A DNA stretch of 45,712 nt from Nitrospirota bacterium (lineage in GTDB: Bacteria; Nitrospirota; Leptospirillia; Leptospirillales; Leptospirillaceae): the NCBI GenBank assembly GCA_021820445.1, contig JAKADN010000008.1:1-45712 (forward strand). Reading direction: 5' to 3'. This document shows positions 26,018 through 34,694 of the stretch, one piece after another. The stretch's first letter is position 1. The number at the start of each line of letters is the position of its first letter. Below the pieces are notes generated by a model. It searched no databases. It was not told the origin of the DNA and saw only the letters and a program-made list of their open reading frames with translations. The translations under genes and the position numbers were made by a program.

Positions 26018-26515
26018 TTACCGTGCGGCCCAGACGAGATCTTTCTTCGAGCCGATGCGGGCGGTGAGGAGGGAGAGGGCCCGGTCGAGGGGAAGGTCGA
26101 TCGTTTTTCCCGTGTCGAAGCGGCGGATCCGCAGGATCTTCCCCTTGCCCGACTGGAAGATGCCCGCGATCTGGATCCGTTCCTCCTTGTGGAAGAGGGC
26201 CCGGGAGAGGACCTCGTCGATCGGACCCTGGTCGAAGAGGCCATGGTGGAGAAGGCGTCCTTTTCCGTCGAAGCTCTGGACGATCACGCCCACGAAGAAC
26301 TTCGGCGTTCCGAGGAAGTGGAAGACCATCTTCCGGCTTCCGGCGAAGGCCGGGGTTTTCGGAATGGGGATGCGGGTCCCCGGGGTTCCGGTCTGGATCA
26401 CGAGAGTGCGAAGATCCACGGGACCGGAGGCCGATGTCGAGGCGAATGCCGGCGTCCCGGCCAGAAGGGCGGGCAGAAGAACCGCCGAAAGGCCAATCGT
26501 GCGAAAATGTGTCAC
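26018..26515 (-). CDS. Secreted protein of unknown function
   Basis: A 165-residue protein with a clear signal peptide (core GLSAVLLPALLAG, cleavage near AFA). The mature part is strand-rich with many basic residues, for example RKMVFHFLGTPKFFVGVIVQ, and has no recognised motif. The frame stays open to 27370, but GTG 26515 with AAGGAG seven bases upstream directly precedes the signal peptide and is the right start. It is divergent from the C70-type protease gene at 26822, with the three-arm hairpin region between them. Confidence 0.7.
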   Translation of the reverse strand: MTHFRTIGLSAVLLPALLAGTPAFASTSASGPVDLRTLVIQTGTPGTRIPIPKTPAFAGSRKMVFHFLGTPKFFVGVIVQSFDGKGRLLHHGLFDQGPIDEVLSRALFHKEERIQIAGIFQSGKGKILRIRRFDTGKTIDLPLDRALSLLTARIGSKKDLVWAAR

Positions 26516-26680
26516 AGAGGAGCTCCTTTCGGATGGAGGAATGGTTTCGCCTGAACTGGCAGAAGAAATATTGCAAGCGCCATGCCGAAAGAATCTGTCG
26601 AGGGGGAGGTGTGAATGTCCTTTGGCTTCGCCGGGTTTTGATCGAAGAGGGCACCTTCCTCCTCTGACTCCGTTCACCCG

Positions 26681-26742
26681 TGAAACCCCCTTTAAGTGAG
26701 AGGGTTTCAGGTCCGACTCCCCTGAAACCCCCGGTCTTTTTT
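26681..26742 (+). promoter_or_regulatory. Three-arm hairpin region resembling an attenuator
   Basis: Three arms are present: TGAAACCC at 26681-26688, GGGTTTCAGG at 26702-26711 and CCTGAAACCC at 26721-26730. The middle arm can pair perfectly with either outer arm. The second pairing is followed six bases later by TTTTTT (26737-26742), forming an intrinsic terminator; the first pairing would prevent it. The region lies 80 bases before the protease gene at 26822. The same sequence on the minus strand lies upstream of the divergent gene. The ligand or signal is unknown. Confidence 0.5.
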
Positions 26743-26821
26743 CTCCCGGATCTTTGGAATAGGATGAAAAAAGAGGAATGCGGAGTGTGAAGGATCTCGG
26801 ACCGGGCGAAAGGGCAGAACG

Positions 26822-27460
26822 ATGGAGCAGGGAAAAAAGATCAGGTTTTTTCTTCTGTCGGCGGTCCTGGTGATTGTGTGCGGGACCTTGCCGGCTCGGG
26901 CGGACTGGACCCTTGTCGGGCCAAAGAGCTATGTGGTCGGAATTCCCCCCAATTACATCCGGGCCTGGGCCCGTCCCCGGGAGGTGGGTCGCCAGCAGGA
27001 GACGAACTGGTGCTGGGCGGCCTCCGTCGCGATGGTGTTGAACTTCTCCCACGTCCCCGTCACCCAGGACGAGATCGTGAAGCGGGTCTTCGGACGAAAG
27101 GTGAACGAGCCCGCGAACATGCTCCAGATCATGCAGGCGATCGACGGATGGCGCTCGGTCTACAAGGGGAAGACGGTGGTGGTCACCGCCTTTCTCGAGC
27201 CCTCCAGCGAGCAGATCCTCCAGGACCTCTATCTGAACTATCCGGTCATCCTGGCGCTCAAGGTCGGAAACAAGATCGGTCACGCCGTCGTGGTGACGGC
27301 CGCCAAATACACCCTTGTCGACGGACGAAAACGGGTGGACTATTTTCTCGTCCGGGATCCCTGGCCGCAAAATCCCTCCGAAGCCCGGCTCGATCCGCCC
27401 TTTTTCAAGGACATCATCGGGGGTGTCGGGATCCGGATCTCTCTCGAAAAAGCCCCCTGA
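26822..27460 (+). CDS. Secreted papain-like cysteine protease (C70/AvrRpt2-like)
   Basis: A 212-residue protein with a signal peptide (core FFLLSAVLVIVCG, cleavage near ARA). The catalytic cysteine is C64 in QQETNWCWAASVAMVL, the histidine is H154 in GHAVVVTAA, and D179 in VRDPW completes the triad. This layout matches the papain-like C70/C39-like family. It is periplasmic or exported; the substrate is unknown. The ribosome site is weak. A possible attenuator sits at 26681-26742. It is followed by, and convergent with, the nitroreductase gene. Confidence 0.85.
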   Translation: MEQGKKIRFFLLSAVLVIVCGTLPARADWTLVGPKSYVVGIPPNYIRAWARPREVGRQQETNWCWAASVAMVLNFSHVPVTQDEIVKRVFGRKVNEPANMLQIMQAIDGWRSVYKGKTVVVTAFLEPSSEQILQDLYLNYPVILALKVGNKIGHAVVVTAAKYTLVDGRKRVDYFLVRDPWPQNPSEARLDPPFFKDIIGGVGIRISLEKAP

Positions 27461-27482
27461 TCCGAACGGGGGGCCAGAAGAT

Positions 27483-28115
27483 TCAGGGGGTCGGGGGATT
27501 CTGTCTGTCCCGCACAGGCTGGGCCCAGGCCCCTTCGAAAAGGATCCGGTCCAGGGGCTCCCGGGTGCGCTCCCCCGCCTCCCGGGCCGCGAGATCGGGG
27601 TCGAGGAGGGCCGGGGATCCGGCGTACCCGATCGCGATCATCGTCATGGGATGAAAATCGTCAGGAATCCCGAATTCCCCCCGGAGCCGCTCCGGATCGA
27701 ATCCTCCCATCACATGGGCCGCCAGCCCCTGGGCCTGGGCCTCGACCAGAAGAGCCATTGTCGCCATGCCGGTATCGTGACCGCCCCACCGGTTGGGAGA
27801 GCGGTCGTGGGAAAAGTGGTCCCGGGCCACGGTGGCGACCAGGATCTGGGCGTTCTTCGCCCACAGCCGGTTCCCCGGGGTCAGGCAGTCGAAGGCCTTT
27901 TGCCAGCCCTCCCGGTCGTAGAACCGGTTCCAGAAGATGAAGCGCCAGGGTTGGTCGTTGAAGGAGGAGGGGGCCCAGCGGGCCGCCTCGAACAGGGAGA
28001 GAAGGGCGCCGAAGAGGACCGGCCGGTCCGGGTCGAAGGCCCGGGTGCTGAAGCGTTCCGCGAGAAGCGGGGTGATCGGGGAACCCGTCCGGGCCTTTTT
28101 CTCCGCCATGCTCAT
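27483..28115 (-). CDS. Nitroreductase-family protein
   Basis: A 210-residue FMN-dependent oxidoreductase-like protein. The FMN-binding opening is RFSTRAFDP, followed by AARWAPSSFNDQPWRF, the SPNRWGGHDTGMATMALLVEAQAQGL helix and the MIAIGYAG strand. It would use NAD(P)H to reduce nitro compounds, quinones or related substrates. Its ATG overlaps the pmbA stop by four bases, so it is the last gene of a tldD-pmbA-nitroreductase operon. Confidence 0.88.
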   Translation of the reverse strand: MSMAEKKARTGSPITPLLAERFSTRAFDPDRPVLFGALLSLFEAARWAPSSFNDQPWRFIFWNRFYDREGWQKAFDCLTPGNRLWAKNAQILVATVARDHFSHDRSPNRWGGHDTGMATMALLVEAQAQGLAAHVMGGFDPERLRGEFGIPDDFHPMTMIAIGYAGSPALLDPDLAAREAGERTREPLDRILFEGAWAQPVRDRQNPPTP

Positions 28116-29476
28116 TCCCCTCCGATGCGCAGTCCCTCGACCAGGAGGGACGGGGTATTGACCGAGGAGCGGATCTCGAGGTCCGATCCCACCGCCACGA
28201 TTCCCCGGTACAGGTCGTCGAGCGTGCCCGCGATGGTGATCTCGGAGACGGGATGGACGATCTTCCCGTTCTTGATCCAGTACCCGAAGGCCCCCCGGGA
28301 GTAGTCTCCCGTGACTGTGTTGACTCCGAAGCCGATCAGCTCCGTCACCAGGAGCCCCTCGGAGATCCCGGAGATGAGTTCCTCCTGGGATTCGGTCCCG
28401 GGGGAGACCACCAGGTTCGAGACGCCGACTCCCGGACCGTCCGAGAGGGAGCGGACGGCGTTACCGGTGGATTTTCGGCGGGATTTCCGGGCCGAATAGG
28501 TGTCAAAGAGATAGGTGGTGAGGATTCCCCGGTCCACGATCGTCTTGGGCCTCGTGGGGAGGCCTTCTCCGTCGAAGGGTCGGCTCCCCAGACCTCCCGG
28601 AATGAACGGATCCTCCCGGAGAGTCACCTTGTCCGACATCACCGGAGTTCCCTCCCGGTCCTTCAGGTAGGTGGCGTTCCGGTAGAGGGCGGAGCCCGAG
28701 ATGGCGCCCGTAAAATGTCCGATCAGGCTCCGGGCCGTTTCGGGGTCGAAGAGGACGGGGTAGGAGCCCGTCGGAATCCGGCGGGCGTGAAGGCGGGAGA
28801 CCGTCCGGGCGGCGGCTTTCCCCCCCACGGCCCTGGGATCCTTCGTCGACTCCCAATGGGGGCCCACCACATACCAGTAGTCCCGCTCCATCGCATCCTT
28901 TTCGGTTGCGATCACCGAGCAGGAGAGCGAATACGAGCTTTTCCGGTATCCTCCCAGGAATCCCAGGGTGTTGCCGAAGACGATCCGGGCCTGCGAACGG
29001 GCGCAGTCGGCTCCTTCGGAGTTCGTAATCCGGGAGTCGTAGGCCAGGGCCGCCTCTTCGGCGCGGCTTGCCCGCTCGAAGAGATTCTCCCGTGTCGGGA
29101 TCTCCGTCTCCGGAGGAAAGAGGGACTCCGGATCGACGGTCGGGGGCAGAAGCTCCTCCGGAAGGCCGGCGAAGGGGTCGGAGGCGGTGTGGCGGGCCAT
29201 CGCCACGGCCCGGCCCACCAGTTCGTCGATGTGGGTTCTGGAGAGGTCACGGGTCGAGATGCTCGACTGGGACTGGCCGACGAAGACCCGGATCCCCAGC
29301 CCCTGGCTCTGGGAGGCCTGGATCTTCTCCAGTGTCCCCTTCCTCACGGTGACGTTTTCCTCGTCGGTCCAGACATAAAGGGCGTCGGCGGAGGTGGCCC
29401 CTGCCCGCCTGGCCGCCTCCAGGATGTGGGCCACCGCATCCTGCCCGCTGTCGAAGTCCCTGATTGCTGTGCTCAT
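28112..29476 (-). CDS. pmbA: PmbA/TldE, non-catalytic partner of TldD
   Basis: A 454-residue TldD/PmbA-family protein without the HExxxH metal site that TldD has, as expected for the TldE subunit. Family blocks are YPVLFDPETARSLIGHF, SGSALYRNATYLKDREG and the C-terminal RGAFGYWIKNGKIVHPVSEITIAG. In known systems TldD and TldE form a heterodimeric protease that trims modified peptides and degrades unfolded ones, for example in microcin B17 maturation and CcdA turnover. GAGGAGA precedes the ATG, and the gene lies 64 bases after tldD. Confidence 0.92.
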   Translation of the reverse strand: MSTAIRDFDSGQDAVAHILEAARRAGATSADALYVWTDEENVTVRKGTLEKIQASQSQGLGIRVFVGQSQSSISTRDLSRTHIDELVGRAVAMARHTASDPFAGLPEELLPPTVDPESLFPPETEIPTRENLFERASRAEEAALAYDSRITNSEGADCARSQARIVFGNTLGFLGGYRKSSYSLSCSVIATEKDAMERDYWYVVGPHWESTKDPRAVGGKAAARTVSRLHARRIPTGSYPVLFDPETARSLIGHFTGAISGSALYRNATYLKDREGTPVMSDKVTLREDPFIPGGLGSRPFDGEGLPTRPKTIVDRGILTTYLFDTYSARKSRRKSTGNAVRSLSDGPGVGVSNLVVSPGTESQEELISGISEGLLVTELIGFGVNTVTGDYSRGAFGYWIKNGKIVHPVSEITIAGTLDDLYRGIVAVGSDLEIRSSVNTPSLLVEGLRIGGE

Positions 29477-29540
29477 CGTCTCTCCTCGTTTGCCTGTTTA
29501 CCTGGGTTTTCCCCGGAATCGTTGGTCGGGGGAAGGGGAA

Positions 29541-30989
29541 TCAGTGGGTGCCGCCGACGGTGATCCCGTCGACCCGGATGGTGGGAAGGCCCACCCCGAC
29601 AGGGACGGACTGCCCATCCTTACCGCAGGTTCCCACCCCGGTGTCGAGGGCCATGTCGTTTCCGACCATGCGGACCTTGGTCAGAACGTCGGGACCGTTG
29701 CCGATGAGGGTCGCCCCCTTGACCGGGTAGAGGATCTTGCCCTTCTCGACATAGTAGGCCTCGGACATCGAGAAGACGAACTTGCCGGAGGTGATGTCCA
29801 CCTGGCCGCCGCCGAAATTGACGGCGTAGATCCCGCGGTCGAGGGAGGCGAGGATCTCCCGGGGGTCCGACTCCCCTTCCATCATGACCGTGTTGGTCAT
29901 GCGGGGCATGACCGGATGGGCGTAGGATTCGCGGCGTCCGTTGCCGGTCGACCGGGTTCCCATGAGCCGGGCGTTCTGGCGGTCCTGGAGGTATCCCTTG
30001 AGGATGCCGTCTTCGATCAGGACGGTCCGCTGGGTCGGGGTCCCCTCGTCGTCGACGTTCAAGGATCCCCGCCTTCCCGGGATGGTGCCGTCGTCGATGA
30101 TGGTGCAGAGCGGGGAGGCCACGCGTTCTCCGAGGCGTCCGGAGAAGGCGGAGGTCCCCTTGCGGTTGAAGTCCCCTTCCAGTCCGTGGCCGATCGCTTC
30201 GTGGAGGAGAATTCCCGGCCATCCCGGTCCCAGAACCACATCCATCGTTCCCGAAGGGCAGGGGCGGGCGGTGAGGTTCACGAGGGCCTGGCGCGTCGCT
30301 TCATGGGCCGCATGGGAGAGCCGGTCCATGGCCACGAGACCGGCATAGTCCGTCCGTCCTCCCCAGCCGAAGGTTCCGGTCTGCCGGTTGTCCCCCTCCT
30401 GGGCGATGACGGAAAGATTGATGCGGGTCAGGGGGATCCGGTCGGCGACGATGGTTCCGTCCCGGCGAACCACCTGGATCGTCTTGATCTCGGAGGCGAG
30501 GGAGGCCATGACCTGAACGACCTTGTTGCTCTGGGAGCGCGCCAGGCGGTCCAGGGCCTCGAGGACGGCGATCTTGTCCGGCACGGGCCGGTCGAGGGTC
30601 AGGTCGGTCGCGGGAAAGAGGTCCGTCGCCGGGCGGTTCGGGGAAGAGACCGAAAGAGGAGAGGGACTCCCCCCCCGGTCGGCGATGCGTCGGGCCGATT
30701 CGACCGCCCGTGTCAGGGCCTTCGGGTCAAACTCCTCCGTGAAGGCAAATCCGGTCCGTTCTCCCGAGACGATCCGGGCCCCCACTCCCTGGGAGACGTC
30801 CTGACCGGCCTTTTTTACAATTCCGTCCTCGAGGCTGTAATGCTCCCTGACGGTGTACTCGAAGTAGAGGTCGGCGTCGTCTACAGAGGGTGAGAGGGCG
30901 GCCGCCCCCATCACGCGATCAAGAACGCGGGGGGAGGTTCCGAACTGATTTTCGAAGAAAAGGGCGATCTCATGCGGGGGGGTCGTCAA
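29541..30989 (-). CDS. tldD: TldD metalloprotease subunit
   Basis: A 482-residue zinc protease subunit with the active-site block HEAIGHGLEGD, whose HExxxH holds the metal ligands, and the C-terminal GKDGQSVPVGVGLPTIRVDGITVGG. The remaining family cores are SLNVDDEGTPTQ and FSMSEAYYVEKGKILYPVKGATLIG. The start is TTG at 30989, with GGAGG seven to eight bases upstream. It is the first gene of the minus-strand operon with pmbA. A TATAAT on the minus strand at 31127-31132 could be its -10, but no good -35 is visible. Confidence 0.93.
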   Translation of the reverse strand: MTTPPHEIALFFENQFGTSPRVLDRVMGAAALSPSVDDADLYFEYTVREHYSLEDGIVKKAGQDVSQGVGARIVSGERTGFAFTEEFDPKALTRAVESARRIADRGGSPSPLSVSSPNRPATDLFPATDLTLDRPVPDKIAVLEALDRLARSQSNKVVQVMASLASEIKTIQVVRRDGTIVADRIPLTRINLSVIAQEGDNRQTGTFGWGGRTDYAGLVAMDRLSHAAHEATRQALVNLTARPCPSGTMDVVLGPGWPGILLHEAIGHGLEGDFNRKGTSAFSGRLGERVASPLCTIIDDGTIPGRRGSLNVDDEGTPTQRTVLIEDGILKGYLQDRQNARLMGTRSTGNGRRESYAHPVMPRMTNTVMMEGESDPREILASLDRGIYAVNFGGGQVDITSGKFVFSMSEAYYVEKGKILYPVKGATLIGNGPDVLTKVRMVGNDMALDTGVGTCGKDGQSVPVGVGLPTIRVDGITVGGTH

Positions 30990-31216
30990 GTCGGGATCCT
31001 CCGGATATGGGTCAACAGGAATGAGGACGGTTGAAGGAAACGTTTCATCGCCACATTTGCAAGCAGTACGGTTACTAGGCCTCGCGGATGGCTCTTCCTG
31101 TCTTGTATTGGGCCTTCCATCCTTTCATTATACAGGGGGGAAGCCATCGGAATCCATGAAAAAACCGGAAGAGAGACGCAGCGCACAAGATCGGGACGCA
31201 GGGGGAAAAAGGGACG

Positions 31217-32359
31217 ATGGACGAGAAACAGGGGCAGGACAGGGTTCGAAGGCTGATGGAAACAGGAGTCTCCGAGGGCATCTTTCCCGGAGGCGTCGCG
31301 CTCTGGGGAGACCGGGAGCGAATTCGCGGCGAGGTTGTGGCGGGGCGACTCCGGACCCTCCCTCCCCCTCCGGGCCCTCCCGTCACCCCGGAGACCCTCT
31401 ATGACCTCGCCTCCCTCACCAAGCCCCTTGCGACCGGGGCGCTCGTCCTTCTGGCGGTCTCCGAGGGGCGCCTCGATCTGTCCGGAAGGGTCTCGGACAT
31501 TCTTCCCGAAACGGCGGGACGCTTTGCGGGGAACGCGACTCTCCGGGAGCTCCTGAGCCACTCCTCGGGGCTCTGCGCGTGGGCGCCTCTCTACGACCGG
31601 ATCGATCCCTCCCTCTCCCGGGAGGCGCGTCGAGAGGAATTGTTGCGCCAGATCCTCGATCTTCCTCCCGCCGCCCCCCGAGGCGCGAAATCGGTCTACA
31701 GCGATTTCGGATTCATGCTTCTGGGGTGGATCCTCGAGCGTGTATGGGAGGAGCCTCTGGACCGGCTCTACCGGGAGCAGGTCGCCCGGCCCCTGGGTGT
31801 CTCTTCGGGCGACTTTCTCTCCCCGGACTCTCCCCTCTCCGGGGCCGTCCGGAAGGGAGGGGTTCCGGTGGCGTCGACCGAGATCGATCCTTTGACGGGG
31901 AAACCCTTCACCGGCGTGGTCCATGACGAACATGCGCGGTTTTTGGGTGGGGTTTCGGGCCACGCCGGCCTCTTCGGATCGGCACGGTCCGTCTGGGGGC
32001 TCGCCCGACCCTGGCTGGGGGGCGGGTTCTTCCCCGCGTCCCTTCTGTCGGAATTTCGGAGCCGCCAGCCGGGACTCGAATGGGCGCTCGGATGGGACAC
32101 GCCCACTCCCGGCTCTTCGAGTGGCCATCTCATGACTCCGGGTGGAGCGATTGGACACCTGGGATATGCGGGGACCTCCCTCTGGATCGACTGGAAAAGG
32201 GAGCGCATCGTGGTTCTTCTGACGAACCGGGTGCATCCCGTCCGGACCGACAACCGGATCCGGGAGTTCCGTCCCGTCCTCCACGACGCGATCATGGAAG
32301 GCTTCGGGGAGGGGCCGGGGGAAGAGCATCAGGAAGGGGCTGAGGCCTTGCCTTCGTAG
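31217..32359 (+). CDS. Beta-lactamase-fold serine hydrolase
   Basis: A 380-residue cytoplasmic-looking enzyme of the class C beta-lactamase/esterase fold. The nucleophile motif is S66-L-T-K69, the second motif Y161-S-D, and the third HLG at 314-316 in place of KTG. The segment VHDEHARFLGGVSGHAGLF is typical of a subgroup that in some bacteria is fused to beta-hexosaminidases of cell-wall recycling. There is no signal peptide. It probably hydrolyses an ester or amide of unknown identity rather than beta-lactams. It converges with, and overlaps by 31 bases, the end of hpnC. Confidence 0.85.
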   Translation: MDEKQGQDRVRRLMETGVSEGIFPGGVALWGDRERIRGEVVAGRLRTLPPPPGPPVTPETLYDLASLTKPLATGALVLLAVSEGRLDLSGRVSDILPETAGRFAGNATLRELLSHSSGLCAWAPLYDRIDPSLSREARREELLRQILDLPPAAPRGAKSVYSDFGFMLLGWILERVWEEPLDRLYREQVARPLGVSSGDFLSPDSPLSGAVRKGGVPVASTEIDPLTGKPFTGVVHDEHARFLGGVSGHAGLFGSARSVWGLARPWLGGGFFPASLLSEFRSRQPGLEWALGWDTPTPGSSSGHLMTPGGAIGHLGYAGTSLWIDWKRERIVVLLTNRVHPVRTDNRIREFRPVLHDAIMEGFGEGPGEEHQEGAEALPS

Positions 32360-33285
32360 ACCGCCCGTCCTCGTTCGAACAGGCGGTCCATTTCCCGGCG
32401 CTCGGGAAGGGTGCGGAGTGTCTTGTCGAGGGTGGTCCGGGAGAGCGGGAGAAAAAGGGCCCCGATCCAGGTGCTCTTTGTGAGGAGCGGGCGCTCGAGA
32501 AGGCGGCGGGCGGGGTCCCGGCCCTTCCGGAGGATGGTGACCCCCCCTTTCCAGACGAGGGAGAGCTCGAGGCCGACCCGGCCCCCCACGGCCGAAGGAA
32601 GAGGGATCCCGGTGGAGAAGAGGCCGGCGGTGTAGGCGAACAGCCTGTCCTTTAGGAGCTGCTCCCGCTGCCGGAACTCTTCCGTGTTGAGGGGATTGGC
32701 CAGGGCGGATTCGGGGATCCCTGCGGTCCGGAGCTCCTCCTGGGGGACGTAGACACGTCCTTTGAGCCAGTCCACGGCGATGTCCTGCCAGAAGTTCGCC
32801 AGTTGAAGGGCCGTGCAGATGGCGTCGGAACGGGCAAAGAGCCTTTCCGAGCGGATCCCGTGGATCCAGAGGAGAAGGCGGCCGACGGGGTTGGCCGAAA
32901 GGACCGAATAGGCGAGAAGATCTTCGAAGGTCTGGTGGCGGACGATCGTGCGGTCGCGCTCGAAGGCCATGATCAGGTGATCGAGCCATTCCACGGGGAC
33001 CCCGGTCCGCTGGATCACGTCGGAGAGGGCCCGGAAGACCGGGTGGTCCACCGGCCCTTCCGCCGCCTGGTAAAGAAGTCGTCGCCATCCGGACAGAAGC
33101 TCGAGGGCCCGCCCCGTGTCCGGTTCCTCGTCGGCAAAATCGTCGGCGGCCCGGGCAAAGGCGTAGATGGCGGCGATCGAGGGGCGGGTGGAGGCCGGAA
33201 GGAGACGGGAGGCCACGGGAAAGTTCTCGTAGTGGTCGTGGACGACCCGGGCGCAGTATTGGTAGGAGCTTTCGAGATCGATCAT
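32329..33285 (-). CDS. hpnC: HpnC, squalene synthase component
   Basis: A 318-residue squalene/phytoene synthase-fold protein of the HpnC subgroup, marked by the N-terminal VVHDHYENFPVAS block. The first aspartate motif is DDFADE (about residues 47-52) and the second is in ANFWQDIAVDWLKGRVYVP. In bacteria with hpnCDE, HpnD makes presqualene diphosphate, HpnC converts it to hydroxysqualene and HpnE reduces that to squalene for hopanoids. Its ATG overlaps the hpnE stop by four bases. Last gene of the operon. Confidence 0.92.
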   Translation of the reverse strand: MIDLESSYQYCARVVHDHYENFPVASRLLPASTRPSIAAIYAFARAADDFADEEPDTGRALELLSGWRRLLYQAAEGPVDHPVFRALSDVIQRTGVPVEWLDHLIMAFERDRTIVRHQTFEDLLAYSVLSANPVGRLLLWIHGIRSERLFARSDAICTALQLANFWQDIAVDWLKGRVYVPQEELRTAGIPESALANPLNTEEFRQREQLLKDRLFAYTAGLFSTGIPLPSAVGGRVGLELSLVWKGGVTILRKGRDPARRLLERPLLTKSTWIGALFLPLSRTTLDKTLRTLPERREMDRLFERGRAVYEGKASAPS

Positions 33286-34694
33286 TTTTCCCCCAGAGCC
33301 TCGAGGATCAGTTCGGCGGCCCGGTAACCGGATCGGACCGCCCCCTCCATGGTGGCGGGAAGTCCCGTGTCGGTGATGTCCCCGGCCATCCAGAGATTGG
33401 GGATCGAGGTCCGGGCCTCCGGCCGGAGGGATCCCTGGCCGGCCGGAAGGACCGGCGTGGCGAAGCGGTCGCGGACCGCCCGGACGCTTTTCAATGTGGC
33501 CCTGCTCTTCGGATCGATCTTCCGGACATGCTCCAGGCAGAGCGCACCGAGGTCTTCGTCGGAGAGGCCCATCAGGTCGTCCGCCCCGGAGACGGTGGCG
33601 CTCGCCACCCGCGTGGGATGCATGTCGTCTTCGATTCGCGTGGACCAGTCGAACCAGGGGCGCGTCTCGGGGGTCAGACGTTGCTCCATGGCGTCCCTGT
33701 TGAAGATCCAGTGGACGGTGGATTGGGGAAACCCCGTGATCAGCGGGAGGTCGACGGGTTCCGAAAAGAGAAGGTTCACGGAAAGGATCGGAGAAGAATA
33801 GGCCAGTCGGCTCATCTGGTCCACGAGAGGGGCCTGGTGCAGGGAAATCGGGGCGATCTTCTCGAAGGCCCAGGGAGGGAGCGCCGACAGAAGATGGTCG
33901 GAGCGTCCCAGGGGAAGCTCCTCCTGGGCGGTGGAGACCCCTATCACGCGCCCCTGCTCGGCGGAAAAACCCACGATGCGCGTCTTCGTCCGGACCGTCA
34001 CGCCTCGATTCCGGAAGAGTTTCATGGCCGGAAGCACGAAGAGCTCCGAAAGGGGAACGGCGTTATAGGCGGGACGGGAATGGCTTCCTCCCTTCAGGAG
34101 GGACTCCTTCAGGATTCGTACGAGGATGGCGGCGCTCACCTTGCGGGAGGGGAGATTGGTGGCGGAGAGGATCACAAGCTCCCAGAAGCGGTCGATGACC
34201 GACTCCGGCTGGCCCGCCCTCCGGAGGAATTCGTAGGCGCTCAGGTGGTCGACGTCGTTGTCGTTCTTCGGTATGGCCCGGGAAAGTCTCAGGAAGGCCA
34301 GACGGGAGGTGAAGGGGAGTCCCTCGTACTGGAGGAGTCCTCCCGCCAGGGCCAGGGGGTTGTCGCTTCCCGGGAGATCGAGGGGGTTGAGCCCCCGTTC
34401 CGGATCCCAGAGGGGAAGATAGAGGCGGTCGTAGAAGACGAGCCCCGGAAGGGTTCCGAGCGCCTCGAGCAGCGCCAGGGTCCCCGTATAGCAGGAGAGG
34501 AAGAGGTGCTGGCCGGTGTCGATCTCCCGTCCGATGGCGGGGTCGAAGTAGGAGCCGACCCGCCCTCCCAGGTGGGGACGTCCCTCGAGAAGGAGGATGT
34601 CGAACGAGCGGTCGGGGTTCCGTGATAGACGCTCGCATGCCGCGATTCCGGCAAGCCCCCCGCCCATTACGGTGATCCGCGGCCGACCGTTCAT
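33282..34694 (-). CDS. hpnE: HpnE, hydroxysqualene reductase (flavoprotein)
   Basis: A 470-residue amine-oxidase-fold flavoprotein. The FAD-binding VMGGGLAGIAACERLS starts near residue 8, with the GGRVGSYF block behind it and the C-terminal LWMAGDITDTGLPATMEGAVRSG flavin loop. HpnE reduces hydroxysqualene to squalene. The frame is open to 35354 within hpnD, but the ATG at 34694, overlapping the hpnD stop (ATGA), is correct. The two overlaps in the operon suggest coupled translation of all three subunits. Confidence 0.92.
   Translation of the reverse strand: MNGRPRITVMGGGLAGIAACERLSRNPDRSFDILLLEGRPHLGGRVGSYFDPAIGREIDTGQHLFLSCYTGTLALLEALGTLPGLVFYDRLYLPLWDPERGLNPLDLPGSDNPLALAGGLLQYEGLPFTSRLAFLRLSRAIPKNDNDVDHLSAYEFLRRAGQPESVIDRFWELVILSATNLPSRKVSAAILVRILKESLLKGGSHSRPAYNAVPLSELFVLPAMKLFRNRGVTVRTKTRIVGFSAEQGRVIGVSTAQEELPLGRSDHLLSALPPWAFEKIAPISLHQAPLVDQMSRLAYSSPILSVNLLFSEPVDLPLITGFPQSTVHWIFNRDAMEQRLTPETRPWFDWSTRIEDDMHPTRVASATVSGADDLMGLSDEDLGALCLEHVRKIDPKSRATLKSVRAVRDRFATPVLPAGQGSLRPEARTSIPNLWMAGDITDTGLPATMEGAVRSGYRAAELILEALGEK

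Noticed and set aside
26555-26585. Sigma-54-like TGGCAG...TTGCA before the protease gene
   Set aside because: The spacing between the GG and GC pairs is 13 bases instead of 10.
30986-33088. 700-codon minus-strand open frame
   Set aside because: It overlaps the serine hydrolase gene antisense and hpnC out of frame, is arginine- and proline-rich as shadow frames are, and has no motif.
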